From Bugula neritina (lineage: Eukaryota; Bryozoa; Gymnolaemata; Cheilostomatida; Bugulidae): 64,000 bases of DNA. Below are positions 1 to 12,436 of the stretch, piece after piece. Within the stretch, counting starts at the first letter, position 1. The number at the start of each line of letters is the position of its first letter. The notes under the pieces were generated by a model, which did not search any database, was not told the DNA's origin, and worked only from the letters and a program-made list of their open reading frames with translations. The position numbers and the translations under genes were made by a program. The stretch lies in the NCBI GenBank assembly GCA_964035545.1, contig OZ037768.1, positions 8,609,241 to 8,673,240 of the forward strand. The letters run 5' to 3'.

Positions 1-3000
1 TGTTTTGTGCTGATGAGGGGAGAAACCCTGAAACAGGTGCTGTACGCTGATTGAATTGTATATATAATATATATCATAGCTGTTGTGGTGAGGTGTTAAA
101 CTGAGCATTTAGTTATTAGCATCAGGCATTGACAAGAATAATAGCATCACATGGCTGGTTGTAGATTGTCTTATCTTGAGCAATATTTGTACTATCATTG
201 TGTTATGTTTTACGTAAGCCTGCTGATAAGCACCAGGGTGATACACTCACTATTAGTTGGCACACACCATGTCTATTCACAATGTTTCATTTATAAATCA
301 GTCTAAGAATCATTAGTCAAATGTACATATACACAGACTAATAACAATCTCCTGTTATAATGAAACAGCTCAGTTATCCCATTGGGTTGTCTTTTCTTTT
401 TAATTATTCATAATGATCAACTTCTATCTGATGAATTAAGAATTATGGAACACAAGCTACAAGTAAGATATTCAAGGAAATAAATTGAACTCTGTAACGT
501 ATCTATGTTATGTATGAGTCATTTAAAAATTTAAAGATGGTAAAAATTTCAGAGAGAAGTGAGTGATGTAAAAAATATTCCCAATGTAACTTGTATAATA
601 TTTTATATTTCTTTATGGGTTAGGTTGACTCTAAATGACATGAACAATTTCAAACTCCAATTTTATAGTTTATTATAAAGGGCAAGTTTATAGCTCATTT
701 AAATCCATTTGACCAAAATTTGCCCCAAGGAAAGATTTAGTGTCCAAATAGTGTTCTGTCTTCCCACTAATTGTTATTCAAATTTTAGTTCTGTTCCTTT
801 TCATCAGAAATTGTGTTATCAAATTTGATTGATGCCAGAATAATGATGGTAGTGTTTAGTAGCGAGTGTAGCAAGCAGAGCCAAGCTATGCATTTGAACT
901 AATAGTACGTGAGCTAAACAGCTAAACACAAGCCTCTTTGTTGGGAGATTTTCAGCCAACACTGGTGTGACAAACATTAATAGCTTTAGATTTTAAAACA
1001 AGTTTGGAAGGGGTGGCTAATATCGCCCATCAATCTTCACAAAGTTATTTGCTCCAAACTAGTCAAATCCGGTTGTGAAACCATAATAAGGTCATGAACC
1101 TTTGTTGTTAGTAGCAAGCCATTCGAGCTTCTCCTAACTCGGCTTAGTGACTGACTAATAGTGACTTTGAATTTTGCAGACAAATTCTCATCACCTATTT
1201 TTGGCTTCCAGTGAGTTTTAAGCTATTAACTTATTTGTAGGAATTTGTAATTACATTTGTGTATGATAGTTGGTGAATCAATAAGTGAAATAGATAAATA
1301 TTTTGAATTTAAAGTGTGTAATATATCAATCATGTGTGCCAGTTTATAATATTAAAAGTTGTTAAACTCACATTTGTTTCAAGTCTTGATCTATGTGATA
1401 GTCTCTGAGGGCAAGGTTTCTTTTTGGGTAGGGGAGGGAGGGGGCTAAGGACTGTGTTACTGTCGTGACTGTAACTTGTTTGGAAGGGTTATAGTTATAC
1501 AGAGGCACAGGGGTAATTTTAACTGTTTGAATTTCCCCTTCCTGTCACCACTAATAAATCAGTTTTACCACTAGACCACAGCTGCTCCCTTGAAAAATAT
1601 TTGAATGTTTTACTAAAACTGAAATTAATTTTGTGTTGATGATCTCTTGGAGTAACCTATTGCATGGATCTTTTATTTTCGATTATGTGCAAATTATTAT
1701 TTGTGTACATACATGGTGTTCCATTTTGTTATGTTATTCTAATGTTTATTATTATAGTACTTGTTATATTAGGACACTAATATGTTGCTACTGTTACCAC
1801 CTGCCTGCATCCTTCTGTAAAGTGGCAGACATTTGGTGGTTAGTTGGGTGAAAGTACCCAACACATTTGACCAAATATTGTTACTTTGTAAGCCTTCCTG
1901 TTTATTGAAATATGTTCCCCTCGTACTAAACTCAGCATGTTTTCTGTAGTCGACCTAGAAAACTTGATATGTCCGGCTTTAATGCGTCTATTCTTTCCGG
2001 AAACTATGCCAGAAGAGCACAGGGCAGAAGCTATATCAGTGAGTATAGCCCACAGTTCATAACTTTAGCAGCACAACTGACTATTATATAAATTGTGTTA
2101 GTATTTCTCATTTCCGGCTGCCTTATTGTCAGCCAAACCACTACATTTCTGTGACTGAAATATAGTTTTTATCAAGAGTTATCTTCTTTTTTATTAGATT
2201 TTCACACTTGAGCTAAAACTTGCCACCCTAAATGTAGGGAGAACTTTTATTTTTCCATGCTATGAGTTTTTTTATGAAAAGCCAAGTTATAAAACGCACA
2301 ACTCAAAATTGGTAGAACAATGTAAATACTCTTGGGTGTAATCATGTAGAATTCCTAACCAGTCTCAGTTCCATGTTCCAAATAATCATATTTTCATATT
2401 GAATTTAATAACCAGAGATGGGTGGGTTGCTGGTTTTTTTCACTAAGCCTAAGTTTATGCCATGATTTTTCAAGAGCTTATTGCATGCTTCAGATATGTA
2501 CATCACTGTATGTATGTGCAGCAAGTTGATTATTGTTGTTCACCGAGCCTTTCAAAATTTTAACACACATCGATGTATGTAGTTGGTGGCTGAATTTTAT
2601 TGATGAGCAAAAACTCCCCCCTCACCTGGTTAACATAAGAATGTTGTTATTTTAAATCTACCAGTTGATGTCATTTTACTTTTGTTTACTTCAAAGATTG
2701 ATGATGTTTTATAAGTTTGCCGGCTGTGAAATTGACATTTTTCATTTTAATTTCCCAAAACCTTTTCAGAGCAGCCTGTAAATCAGGTATACCTTATATA
2801 CAGGTAGTTCTAGCTCAGCAGTACCGTCACTTTAACTGTTTCAACAATAAGAAACTATATTTGACCAGGATAAGACAATTCTTCAATTAGTCATTCGTGG
2901 TAAATTTTCTGACTGCATTCAAAAAGTTCTAGAAATAAGAAATAACTGTTAGGAAAAAATGAGACCATGCAGCTGGTGCCTCTGTTTATCACCAGCCTTA

Positions 3001-6000
3001 TTGTGTCTAATTATCCAATTTGTTTCGACTGAGTGTGAATATTAGTAGTTTTATTATTACTTTGATAAGTGGTTGTTTACAGCAAAACAAGTTACATTGA
3101 ATTCATTACAATCCATCTACCATCTTTATTAAACATTTCGTGATGAGTTTGAACGTGACAAGTCAACAACACTTGAACTGGTGTCGTTGGGTCATATTGT
3201 GTTTTTAACGTTATGTCAAAGTAACCAAATCACAGATCAATGTAACTTGCTTGATCAGTATCACTCTGTAAATGGGGCTGGTAGGTTTGTGACTGAGCTG
3301 AGAGTTTGTCTTTGACCAGTTCAGAGATGATATTACGTTACTGGTATACATATCAGCAGCTGCTGGGTTGGGACCACCACTCTGGTAAGTGCTGCACTTT
3401 TAGATAGTCTTGATAAGTTGGAGCTGTAGAGTGGGCCATATGGAGTCACTGCAGCCACTAGTAGCGCACAAAGATTATCTTGATTGGCTTAGTAGTTCAC
3501 GATGGTTGGAAGTAAACAAAATGATGTGGTTTGACCTCATTTGCATATTGGAGTTTAGTTATATGCTGGTTAATATAGTTCTCCCCTCTAAGATTTGAGA
3601 ATAATGAGATATGCGGTTACATCTATCATGATCATGATGTTTCAACGCTCAAAGCAACGGTTGACGACTGAAGCTATTAGCTGGTGCCATTGTGTGAAAG
3701 ACATGGGTAGTGAGATGTCGCACTTTCAAACACCTCACTGCAATGTCTTTTATGCAAAGCCACTTGACATTGGTTGAGTGAGGCAAACTGCGCATTTTCA
3801 AGTGCACGTTATGTGCCTGAGAGACAATGTAATGAATGGTTGTTAATCATTGCTCTGTTCTAATTCTGGGATGGCAACAGTAAATTAATCCAGAAACTGC
3901 TGTGAAATAGACTATTGACTTGGTGGAAGGGTTGATGTCAGTTGATCTTCAACGCTAGTTATGATTATACTCGCAGTCCTCTCTTTACCACAATAATGAT
4001 ACAGGTGTCGTCCTACAGGTAAGACTGCTGTATTTACCTGCTTTTAGTGGTAAACATTACTAAGTTTTTAAACTACAAGTATAAATTGCTTTTTGCTTTG
4101 AGTTTGTAGCTAACTTAAATAACTATACCGATACTAATAGTGATACTAATACTAACATCAATATGTAGATATTAATGACATAAACTTAGTTCAGTTATTT
4201 TGATTTTATATTTTGTAATACTACTATGAGCCTTAGGTAGGATGTAGTGTTGTTGTGGGTATGTAAGATATAGATGCATACATATACGATTATCATTATG
4301 TATGTTATACTCATAAATATGTTTACAAAACATGCTAAATTGGTGCTTAGAGTTAGAGTTAGTAACTGTAAGGCTACATCGCAACCTAGCTAATGCTAAC
4401 TGAATCATCCTTGTTTTGTTAACTTCAAATGTTTTGCCTTTTTGCTTTACTGTTTTGCTCGACAGGGGCTAGTATTAGTAACTGTAAGTTTAAATTTATG
4501 TAAAGAAAACTGTACTTTTGGCGGTTATCTTCATAGTAATACTAATAGCAAATCTAAACACTTTGAATTCTCAAATAGCCTAATAGATTGACATAGAAGA
4601 AATACTAATGAAGAACAATAAATATAAGAAAAACTAAGTCCACCAAGTATTATGATTATACAAGAAAGAGATCTCTTTAATTGTAACGTAGAACAATTAT
4701 TTTATGCTATAATATCAATTTTTCAATGTTATGTAATTCACTTTGAAGATAGCCTCATAACTTTGAACTTGCTCTAAATACATGTAGTTTTAAGAAAATT
4801 GTGCAGGTCCTTTTTTATAATATGTTCATTAAAGGACAATGCTTGTTTTTTAATTTACCCATTTGCTTGGATTGCCCTTTGTTGGTTTTAAATCTATATA
4901 TATTTAATTTTATGGAAAAATTTTGATAATGACTTTTCAACACTAGGCCTGATCTTTTGCCAAATCCTAGTTTTTAGGCTATTTATATTTTATAGCTGGG
5001 AAGCCCCCATTTGCTAAAACTAAGTTATATTCCAGCAGTTCCCCAGCAACTTCTTATTTGAATTATTTAATTATATTTGTGCACGAAATGCTTTGATAGT
5101 TTTCTTTGTTCAATTTAGCTGAAGCTGTAGCTGCATTAATGCTAAGCAGTTGTATAACAAGTCATTAAATCTGGCCATTTGTTGGATTTCAAGTGTAAAC
5201 TGGTGTTTCTGCCTGCCATAACTTTGTAATGAAAAGCCCCAGCTGAATGGGGCTGTAATTTAAATTTGAAAAGCCCACACAAATCACTGGTAAAGTCCAT
5301 TCATGAAAGATCAGAAGATACTTGAGTCTAAAGGGTTGTTTATTTGCTGATCTCAACAGCTTCAAGCCAGTGGGGCACCTGTGGTCAATGCTGATGTGAA
5401 ATAAACAAAATAAACAAGTAAGGCAGTCTCTCGCCTGTCTTCTATCGTCATGTACACAAGTGTATCTCCGCAGCAAAGAGTTGATAATAGAATCTACTAG
5501 TCAACATGGCAGTGACCCCTCAACTATCAAAACAGTTGTGATGTGGTGGTTTTGGCTCATATCACAGCCTGCTTTGATACTTGAGTGTTCATTTAATTTC
5601 CATGAACAGTGAGTTAGAAGTTAGACTGCCTATGCCCGCACTTCGGCTCGGCGCTGTATGGATTATTATACTTCAACTGGTGGTGCTATCAAAGCTGGAG
5701 TGATCTGCTGTAATACGGACATATCACAGCCTGCTTTGATAAGATTACTGGTGGAACTCACTTGCAGCTTAATTCCTATTTGATACATCCATTTAGCACT
5801 ATAGTTATGTATGTCCATCTGTGGTTTTCAAGTGTTGGATGTTGTTTCATAAATCTTCTTGATTGTACTACTTTCCAAAAATAATGGCTGGCAGATAATT
5901 TCGAGACAATACTTTTTGTCAATTATGGTCCATCTTGACCCCTCATAGAGAAACCCTAACTATGTTCACCACATAGCACGGCTATTAGTGCCCAATGCTC

Positions 6001-9000
6001 AGTGTGCCTGTGTAAGTTATGAGGGATGGCTCCATGTAACTGCTTTGTGTTGTAGTTGATGGTGAGGGTTAGCTCACTGGTCAATCACAATGTGGTGGAG
6101 AACATGTTCCTGCCCAAGTTCTGTGATCTCTGCTCGGAGTCCATGTTCCACATCAGGAAGGTTTGTGCCACCAGTATCGGAGAGATGTGTCGAGTGGCTG
6201 GGCCAGAGCTAGCAGAGAAGTTCTTGGTACGTCTCCCTTCCTCCAGTAGTTGTAGTCTATATTCTTGTTTACAGCATAATACCAGTGCTCTCTGCTGCAC
6301 ACCATACGGTGGGCCAGCTACTATTCTAGCCTTGATCAAAGGCTACCTCATAGTACAATTAATTTTATTTGTCTAGTTTTGGTTGCCTTTCAGTTTTCTG
6401 TGGTTTCATCAGAGATATAACCAACCATACAACTGATAGCTCGAGAAGTACCTGCTTCTTTGCCCATAAATACTCTCTACAACTCTATATTTTTTCTTTA
6501 AATTGAAGTGTAGGATCCGGTTGATATCAGACTGCCACTACTGGCTGTGGAATAAACAACTTTCACTAACCACAAGTTGGCCAGATTGAATATGTACACC
6601 TCCCTGCCTCTTCAGGTGCACTCCACTCCTGGGGAATGTGGAGTCTAGTTTATTAGACAGATACTGTGGTTTCTGTAATTCATTGATGGAGTTGTTGAGG
6701 TTTTTTGAAGAACTAACTGGGGGAATGAACATCATTATAAAACATCTCCTTTCTAGCCTTTTGTTATAAGGCATATTATCAGTTCTTGTAACTTTGGCTA
6801 TTGTAGCTGCCAAAATTCTTCAACCTGTGTGAAGATGGCATATGGGGTGTGAGAAAAGCTTGCACGGAATGCTTTATGGAAGTTAGCAATTCCTTGTCTC
6901 CCAATGCAAGGAAAACTGAACTGGCTCAACTGTATGCCAGTCTTCTATGCGATCAATCTAGATGGGTGAGTATATTGTGCAACTCAGTGGGAGTTGAAAT
7001 CTAGCCCGTTAGCCCTGTACAACAGCTTCTACTTTAGACTTTGCCATCTGAAACCATTTTCAGTAACAGCAGTCTATACTCGAATCTTGGTGAAATCAAA
7101 GCCTCCATTTTTTCTTAATTTAAATAAAAATGAATGTGTTAGCTTAGTTTGTGTTCCTACTTGTAATGAAGTTTCATTAGGGATTCAAATTAATTGTTGC
7201 AGTTGGCCACCAATTGGCTACTTTTTTTCTCAAAAAAAGTTGTTTTGCATTATTTTCCTGAATTAAAACCAGTTATTCATGTGACCTTTACTCTTAGTGC
7301 AGCACAGGAACATCTGTGGTCACTTTGGGAATGAACCAGGATGGTAAAAGTTAAAACCATAGACCACAGCAGCAGCCATTATCATAATCAGTAATAAAGT
7401 TGCCAATAAAATATGGTTCAGAATCATCCATTGTAATATCTGGCTGTTTGAACACTTCCCAGTGTACTGTAGGTACGAATGTCTGCATTCCAAGCCCTAG
7501 GACCTTTCATATCCACCTTTGCTAATCCTAACACCACTGGACTTTACTTTGACGAAGATGGCATACTCAGGGTGCAGCAGCCAGCCCCAGTAGAATACCA
7601 ACAGAAAGGTCTTCTACCAACAGCTCCAGCCGAGACTGTCACAGCTCCAGCCGAGACTGTCACATCTGTAGGTGGACAGGAAGTCACATTAACTGATGAA
7701 GATGTGCACACGTCTAGTAATAGCAGTGGGTGAGTTTCATTCAACACAAGTACTGGTCAGTTATATTTGTAGTTGCTTCTCTTGTATAGGTATAAACTTG
7801 TGCATAGCATGTCTGAGCTACGAGCAGTAACTGTATTTTGTAGTGAGACAGAATCCAATTCCCAGCCAGTTACTCAGCTAAAAAATGCTGAAGAAAAGAC
7901 CAACTTGGGAAAAGAATCTGGCTCTGATAGTGCAAATGTTTCTAAAGAAGTTAGTATATAAATACCTATAGCAATATTATGGAAGTGTGATGCTTGTGAA
8001 GTAATAAAAGGTTATATTTGCTGATATCATCACAATTATATCCTTTGCTATGGCATGGAAGTCATGCTTAGCTGATTGCACAGTAATTCTTGGGTCAAAT
8101 TCAGTTCACCGTGCTTATTATATAGCAGAGAGTAATTTCTTGTGACCTTCATCCCCTACACTGCAGCGGGATCGCTGATCATAAAATTGATTTATAATGC
8201 GAAATGCTTGTCACCAAAATTGTTATAAATTACATTTCTAGTCAGTTGCTGCTGCCAGTGCTGCCAGGATATAAAGGATCCATCTGTATGACGCAATATT
8301 TTCTGCAGGTGACATCTGAACAGCCCTCCAGTGGTGGCCAGTTGCAGCAGCCCGCTGTCGGAGAATCTGAACCCAACAAAGTGGATGAGTTTGGATCCTT
8401 CAAGTACTGGAGAGAACCCGTCCCCACCCTTGATCTCGATTCTATACTTCAAGAAGTTAGGCAACAAGATGATTCCAGTAGCGCAGCGGCAACCGGTGAA
8501 GATCCGTCACAGCAGCAGGTGAAACTCTAAATAATTTCAACTCTGGAACTAAGCTACTAGTTGAGAAATGTTAGTGTCATTTAGTGTTTGGTTTACCCCA
8601 GTACCACCATCCTCTGTTACACACTATCTAAGCCTGACATAGTGCCAGCACATTGACTGACATGTGTGTTCCTCTGGGCACGTGGCAGATTTATATACCA
8701 GCATTGCTGCTTTGTTTACCAGTATTTATGGTATGGTAGGCTACAATGTTACTGCTTGTTGTCACAGAAATCTGCATTGAGGACAACTGAAGAGAATTTG
8801 AAAGCATTGGCTACCAGCTTAGAAGATGGTATTCCTATCAGCACTGGCAATGCCATTCAAGCACAGCAGCAGTCTTCCAGTCAAGTGTCTACCTTTGTGT
8901 TTGGTCCAAGCAGCTCGCCAGTGTCTGCTGGGACCTTCATAGCCATGCCTCCCCCCACTACTTACGCCTCCATTCTAACCGGCAACAGCCTTACAGCCAC

Positions 9001-12000
9001 TGCCAAACGCAACAAGAAGCTGAGCGGTGAGAGCAGTGGGTACGAATCCAGTGGGTCATTGTGGGAGCTGATGGCAAAGCAGCAAGTAAGATGTCTTATC
9101 ACTCACTCGTTGCAATGTGGACTTTCAGTCAAATGGCTGTTTGTTAGTTGGCTATGAAAGTTTTCATGCCATTGACTTACTCCAAATTTAGGTGTGTCCT
9201 CCAGACTAATTAATTCATACAGCTATGGAATCTGCCGCTTTTGGTGCAAAACTATTCAATAATATTCTCATTTATTCAGGACATCATTCCACACTTGTTA
9301 TTGGAGAATTACTTAAGTATGACCGATCCCTCGCGGGCACAGACTGTGGATACAGATATTGCTCAGCACTGTGCATACAGCCTGCCTGCTGTCGCCTACA
9401 CACTCGGTAAAGAGAACTGGAAATGTCTTCGGTCTCTCTACGAGACTCTAGTCTCAGATATGCAGGTAAACTGATGTGCAGGTAAAATGCAGCAGCTTGT
9501 ACTGTATGCTATATATCTTTATTATCTAATACAGTTATTCCATTCCCTGTAACTGGTTGTGGTTTATATAAAAATAACCTTTTACACTCTTCTTGGAATC
9601 CAGTGCCACCTGCTCACCAGCACTTACTGTGCTAATTAGTTAAGTAGCTTCTCTCAAGATTAGGTCTGCAGTGCATGAGTTCAGTGGGTATCCGAGATAA
9701 GATGATAATTTATAGCCCTCATCATGTCATCCACCTCTCTGTTTCTTCACTTACAACATTTGAACTCTGTTCTGTGTGTCTTGTAGTGGAAGGTGAGGAG
9801 GACCCTTGCATTCTCTATACACGAGTTGGCCATCATCTTGGGTTCTGAGCTCACACACTCGGATTTAATTCCAATATTTGATGATTTTATAAAAGATCTT
9901 GATGAAGTTCGAGTTGGCGTTCTTTCACATTTATCAGATTTCTTGAAAGTAAGTTTTTATTTGGTTATCCTCCTCTACTAATGAATGTTTGTGCATGATG
10001 ATATCTTAAAAACAAGGTAAACCTGAAACAGGTTAATGCCATTGGTTATTCGTACTGTCTGAAACTTTCGGGAATGGTAAGCCATATTGTTGTGTTGGCT
10101 ATCGCAACATCTCATTGTAGACTTTTTGTTCTAGTTGCTGAACAAGGAATCACGGCGGTCATATTTGCCAAAAATAAAGGAGTTTTTAGAGACAGATAAC
10201 AACCGAGTGTGGAGAACAAGACTGGATCTAGCAATGTATGTGTTATGATCCTTTCATAAACGTTGTGATGTCACTAATTTTGTTCATTTAAACAGAAAAT
10301 TTCACTTTTCTCTGGTGTTGGTCAGGGGGCACCAACACTATTTGCTCGTGTTTTTGTGGAGCATTTATATATGTTCAGTTTTTAAATCAGTTTTCCTGTG
10401 CATCTTTCATAATTTATTATCCTACATTATTGCAACATATATTTCTAAAAGATTGTGTAATATTATTGCAGTAGTATTTGGTTTGAAGTTCAAAGATCAA
10501 TCTGCCTTACCTAGTGACAGTTTAAGTGTATGGCCATTTCATGACATTTTAACTATGCTGATCTGCTTTTTACAATTTTATTTTAGGCAACTGGTGAAGT
10601 TATGTCCATTGTTTACATGCTCAGAAGTGGTAGAACATATACTGCCCATAGCAATGAAACTGCTTTCAGACAGGGTTTCAGATGTCAGACAAGCAGCTTT
10701 ACCACTGGTAGGTGCATTGCCATTTGTAAAATACTGTAGTTAAGCCTGACACAAACGCAATTAATCATTTTATTCACACAGTAGTGATGTCTTGGGTGCA
10801 GTTATGGTGAGTTATTTACATTGATGTATTCTCATCACAAAGCAGATTCAGTGCAAGTGGAAATTTTTAAAGTGCATATCATTTCCTAAAATACCACATC
10901 ATCTTGACTTGTGTTTACACTTTGTTCTCTGTCAAGTCATCAGCATAAAATTATTCCAAATTTACTCACAGCTACTTTAGCTACAGCAATCTTTCAATGC
11001 CAACACACTGCAGCTCACAAAGACTTGAAACATTCTACTACCAGGGTGGAGTAGAGTTCATTAGACCTAGATATATGCATATGCATTAGTTCTCTTGTTT
11101 TGTAATTTTAGCTCAGCTCAATATTAAATTTGCTGAAAGAGCCTGAACAAGACCAGCAAAGGTTGATGCTGATAAATGATTTGATAGAGAAATTAGCGCT
11201 GAGTGAAAAATGGCACGCCCGGCAAATGTAAATACCTAACCACTTCTCTTTTTCTGGTTATTGTGTCACTTGTGACATTTGAATTAATTAGCTCTCATTT
11301 ACATTCTACGGCCAGTAAAGAAAATTGTGACTAATTTTGAATGAGATTATAGATGTCTATTTCAAGTTTTCCACATCTTGACTTGCCGATTATTTCTTAG
11401 ATATGTTCAAGGATGTCACAGAGTATTGAAAGATCATTCCATCAAGTCTGATCAATTTTCTAAAGAATTGCTTCCCAGTATTATCACCCTCAGCATTGAT
11501 AAAACCCCTAATGTGAGAATTTCAGTAGCAAAGCTTCTGTCTCAAGAATTGTTACACTCTGGTAGGTTGGGAATGTATGCTGATTACTACTAGTCTTTAT
11601 ACTGTACCATAACCTTTATGTGTGTTTGTACTGCCGAACTGAAAACTTCAATCTCAATATTATGCTGTAAAATTTGCCAACACATGCAGTTATGGATATA
11701 TAATCAGCTTACTATGCGAAATATGAGAAGACAACTTTAGTGCTAATTTATTTGTGCTTACTTTATTCATGGTTTCTGCATTTCAATAGATTATTTCACT
11801 GGCTCACAAAACCCGCACCATGATGATTTGATGAATGCCGAAACTAAGCTGAAAGCAGATGTTGACTCTGATGTAAGATATTTTGCAAATCTACCCACCA
11901 AGAAACTACAACAGGTAACTTGAAATATATTTGTTTGTAGAAAACTTCTTCCTTTCTAATTTGAATAATAATTACTGTAAAACTGTTACGTTGTCTTTTA

Positions 12001-12013
12001 GGTGAGTGTTTGA
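1..12013 (+). CDS. PPP4R1: Serine/threonine-protein phosphatase 4 regulatory subunit 1 (5' end missing)
   Basis: Regulatory, HEAT-repeat subunit of protein phosphatase 4, which in the known family binds and directs the PP4 catalytic subunit. Exons: 1-36 (tentative), 1950-2038, 6056-6226, 6807-6965, 7473-7729, 7790-7949, 8309-8518, 8768-9085, 9280-9465, 9787-9948, 10135-10235, 10587-10707, 11112-11227, 11401-11561, 11790-11914, 12002-12013. Phases join throughout; about 793 codons are visible, against roughly 950 residues in human, so about 150 N-terminal residues lie upstream. Diagnostic stretches are FQALGPFISTFANP (exon at 7473), YLSMTDPSRAQTVDT (exon at 9280) and RRTLAFSIHELAIILG (exon at 9787), all near-identical to the vertebrate protein as I recall it. 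Between the HEAT blocks is a low-conservation acidic/Ser linker (about 7560-9085), as in the family. The last exon holds only three codons plus stop. The 7790 exon could instead start at 7844 in the same frame. The first exon rests on phase and a weak donor only. Confidence 0.93.
1426..1444 (+). other. G-quadruplex-type motif in PPP4R1 intron
   Basis: Four runs of three or more G separated by one or two bases (GGGTAGGGGAGGGAGGGGG). It lies on the sense strand of the PPP4R1 intron between 37 and 1949, so it would also be present in the pre-mRNA. It fits the usual G3+N1-7 pattern; folding is inferred, not shown. Confidence 0.55.
2039..6055 (+). other. Large PPP4R1 intron (4.0 kb)
   Basis: The longest intron of the window, phase 0, between the 1950 and 6056 exons. 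I recognise no nested gene; the open frames inside (for example 5189-5476 minus) show no family motif. It holds a short TACTAATA-like patch near 4125-4165 and two copies of a 22-bp word (5558-5579 and 5720-5741) with a related inverted copy near 5686, perhaps remnants of a small mobile element. The rest is AT-rich sequence without recognisable content. Confidence 0.6.
5558..5741. repeat. Pair of 22-bp direct repeats, possible small element remnant
   Basis: The words at 5558-5579 and 5720-5741 are the same 22 bases, containing CACAGCCTGCTTTGATA. An imperfect inverted copy (TATCAAAGCTGGAGTGAT) lies between them near 5686. The enclosed segment is locally more GC-rich than its surroundings. This could be a degraded MITE or a chance local duplication. 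Confidence 0.4.
7620..7661 (+). repeat. 21-bp coding tandem duplication in PPP4R1
   Basis: Two perfect copies of a 21-bp unit (ACAGCTCCAGCCGAGACTGTC) sit inside the exon at 7473-7729 and encode the heptad TAPAETV twice. The unit keeps frame and lies in the disordered linker that follows the conserved GPFISTFANP HEAT segment, where length change is likely tolerated. Confidence 0.85.
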
Positions 12014-12436
12014 GCAGCCAGTGGCAGACGCAAGTATCCTCTACAGCACTGCTTTGGCCAAGTTCCAGCGATTCCAACAGAGATTGCAATATTAATTTTT
12101 TTATCTAAGAGAATTTAAAATTCCTAGCTGATAGAATTTGTATATAGTGTATGACTGTATGTGTTGCTGGCCATATTTTTATCTGTTTCAAGTGTATGTG
12201 ACCAAAAATTAGCATTTCATCAACTGATGTGTCCATGTATAAAATTTGATACTATTTATTTTATGATTGAAATATCCCAAATTAGTAATATTTTGGAAAC
12301 TGTTATCAAGAGATTAGTTTAAAATATATATAAAAATTACTACAAATATGTTGTTGGTTGAAATATAAATTGGCATACATAAATGTATTCCACTACATCT
12401 CACTAATACCAATTGCTGAAAACTGTTGGCAGCCCA
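12014..12436. other. Shared 3' intergenic space, PPP4R1 / NFX1
   Basis: Only 423 bases separate the two stop codons of these convergent genes, so both 3' UTRs and cleavage sites must fit here or overlap. On the minus strand an AATAAA hexamer lies at 12260-12255 for NFX1. I see no perfect AATAAA on the plus strand for PPP4R1. Confidence 0.7.
12255..12260 (-). terminator. Candidate NFX1 poly(A) signal
   Basis: AATAAA on the minus strand, about 180 bases beyond the NFX1 stop codon. It is the canonical hexamer in the right place; use is inferred, and in AT-rich DNA chance matches occur. Confidence 0.45.

Noticed and set aside
5189-5476. 95-codon minus-strand frame in a PPP4R1 intron
   Set aside because: No recognisable motif, no flanking exons, and its position overlaps a repeat-like segment.
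7790-7843. Retained codons at the start of the PPP4R1 exon 7790-7949
   Set aside because: The alternative acceptor at 7843 keeps the same frame; I kept the upstream one for its better pyrimidine tract and did not list a second exon.
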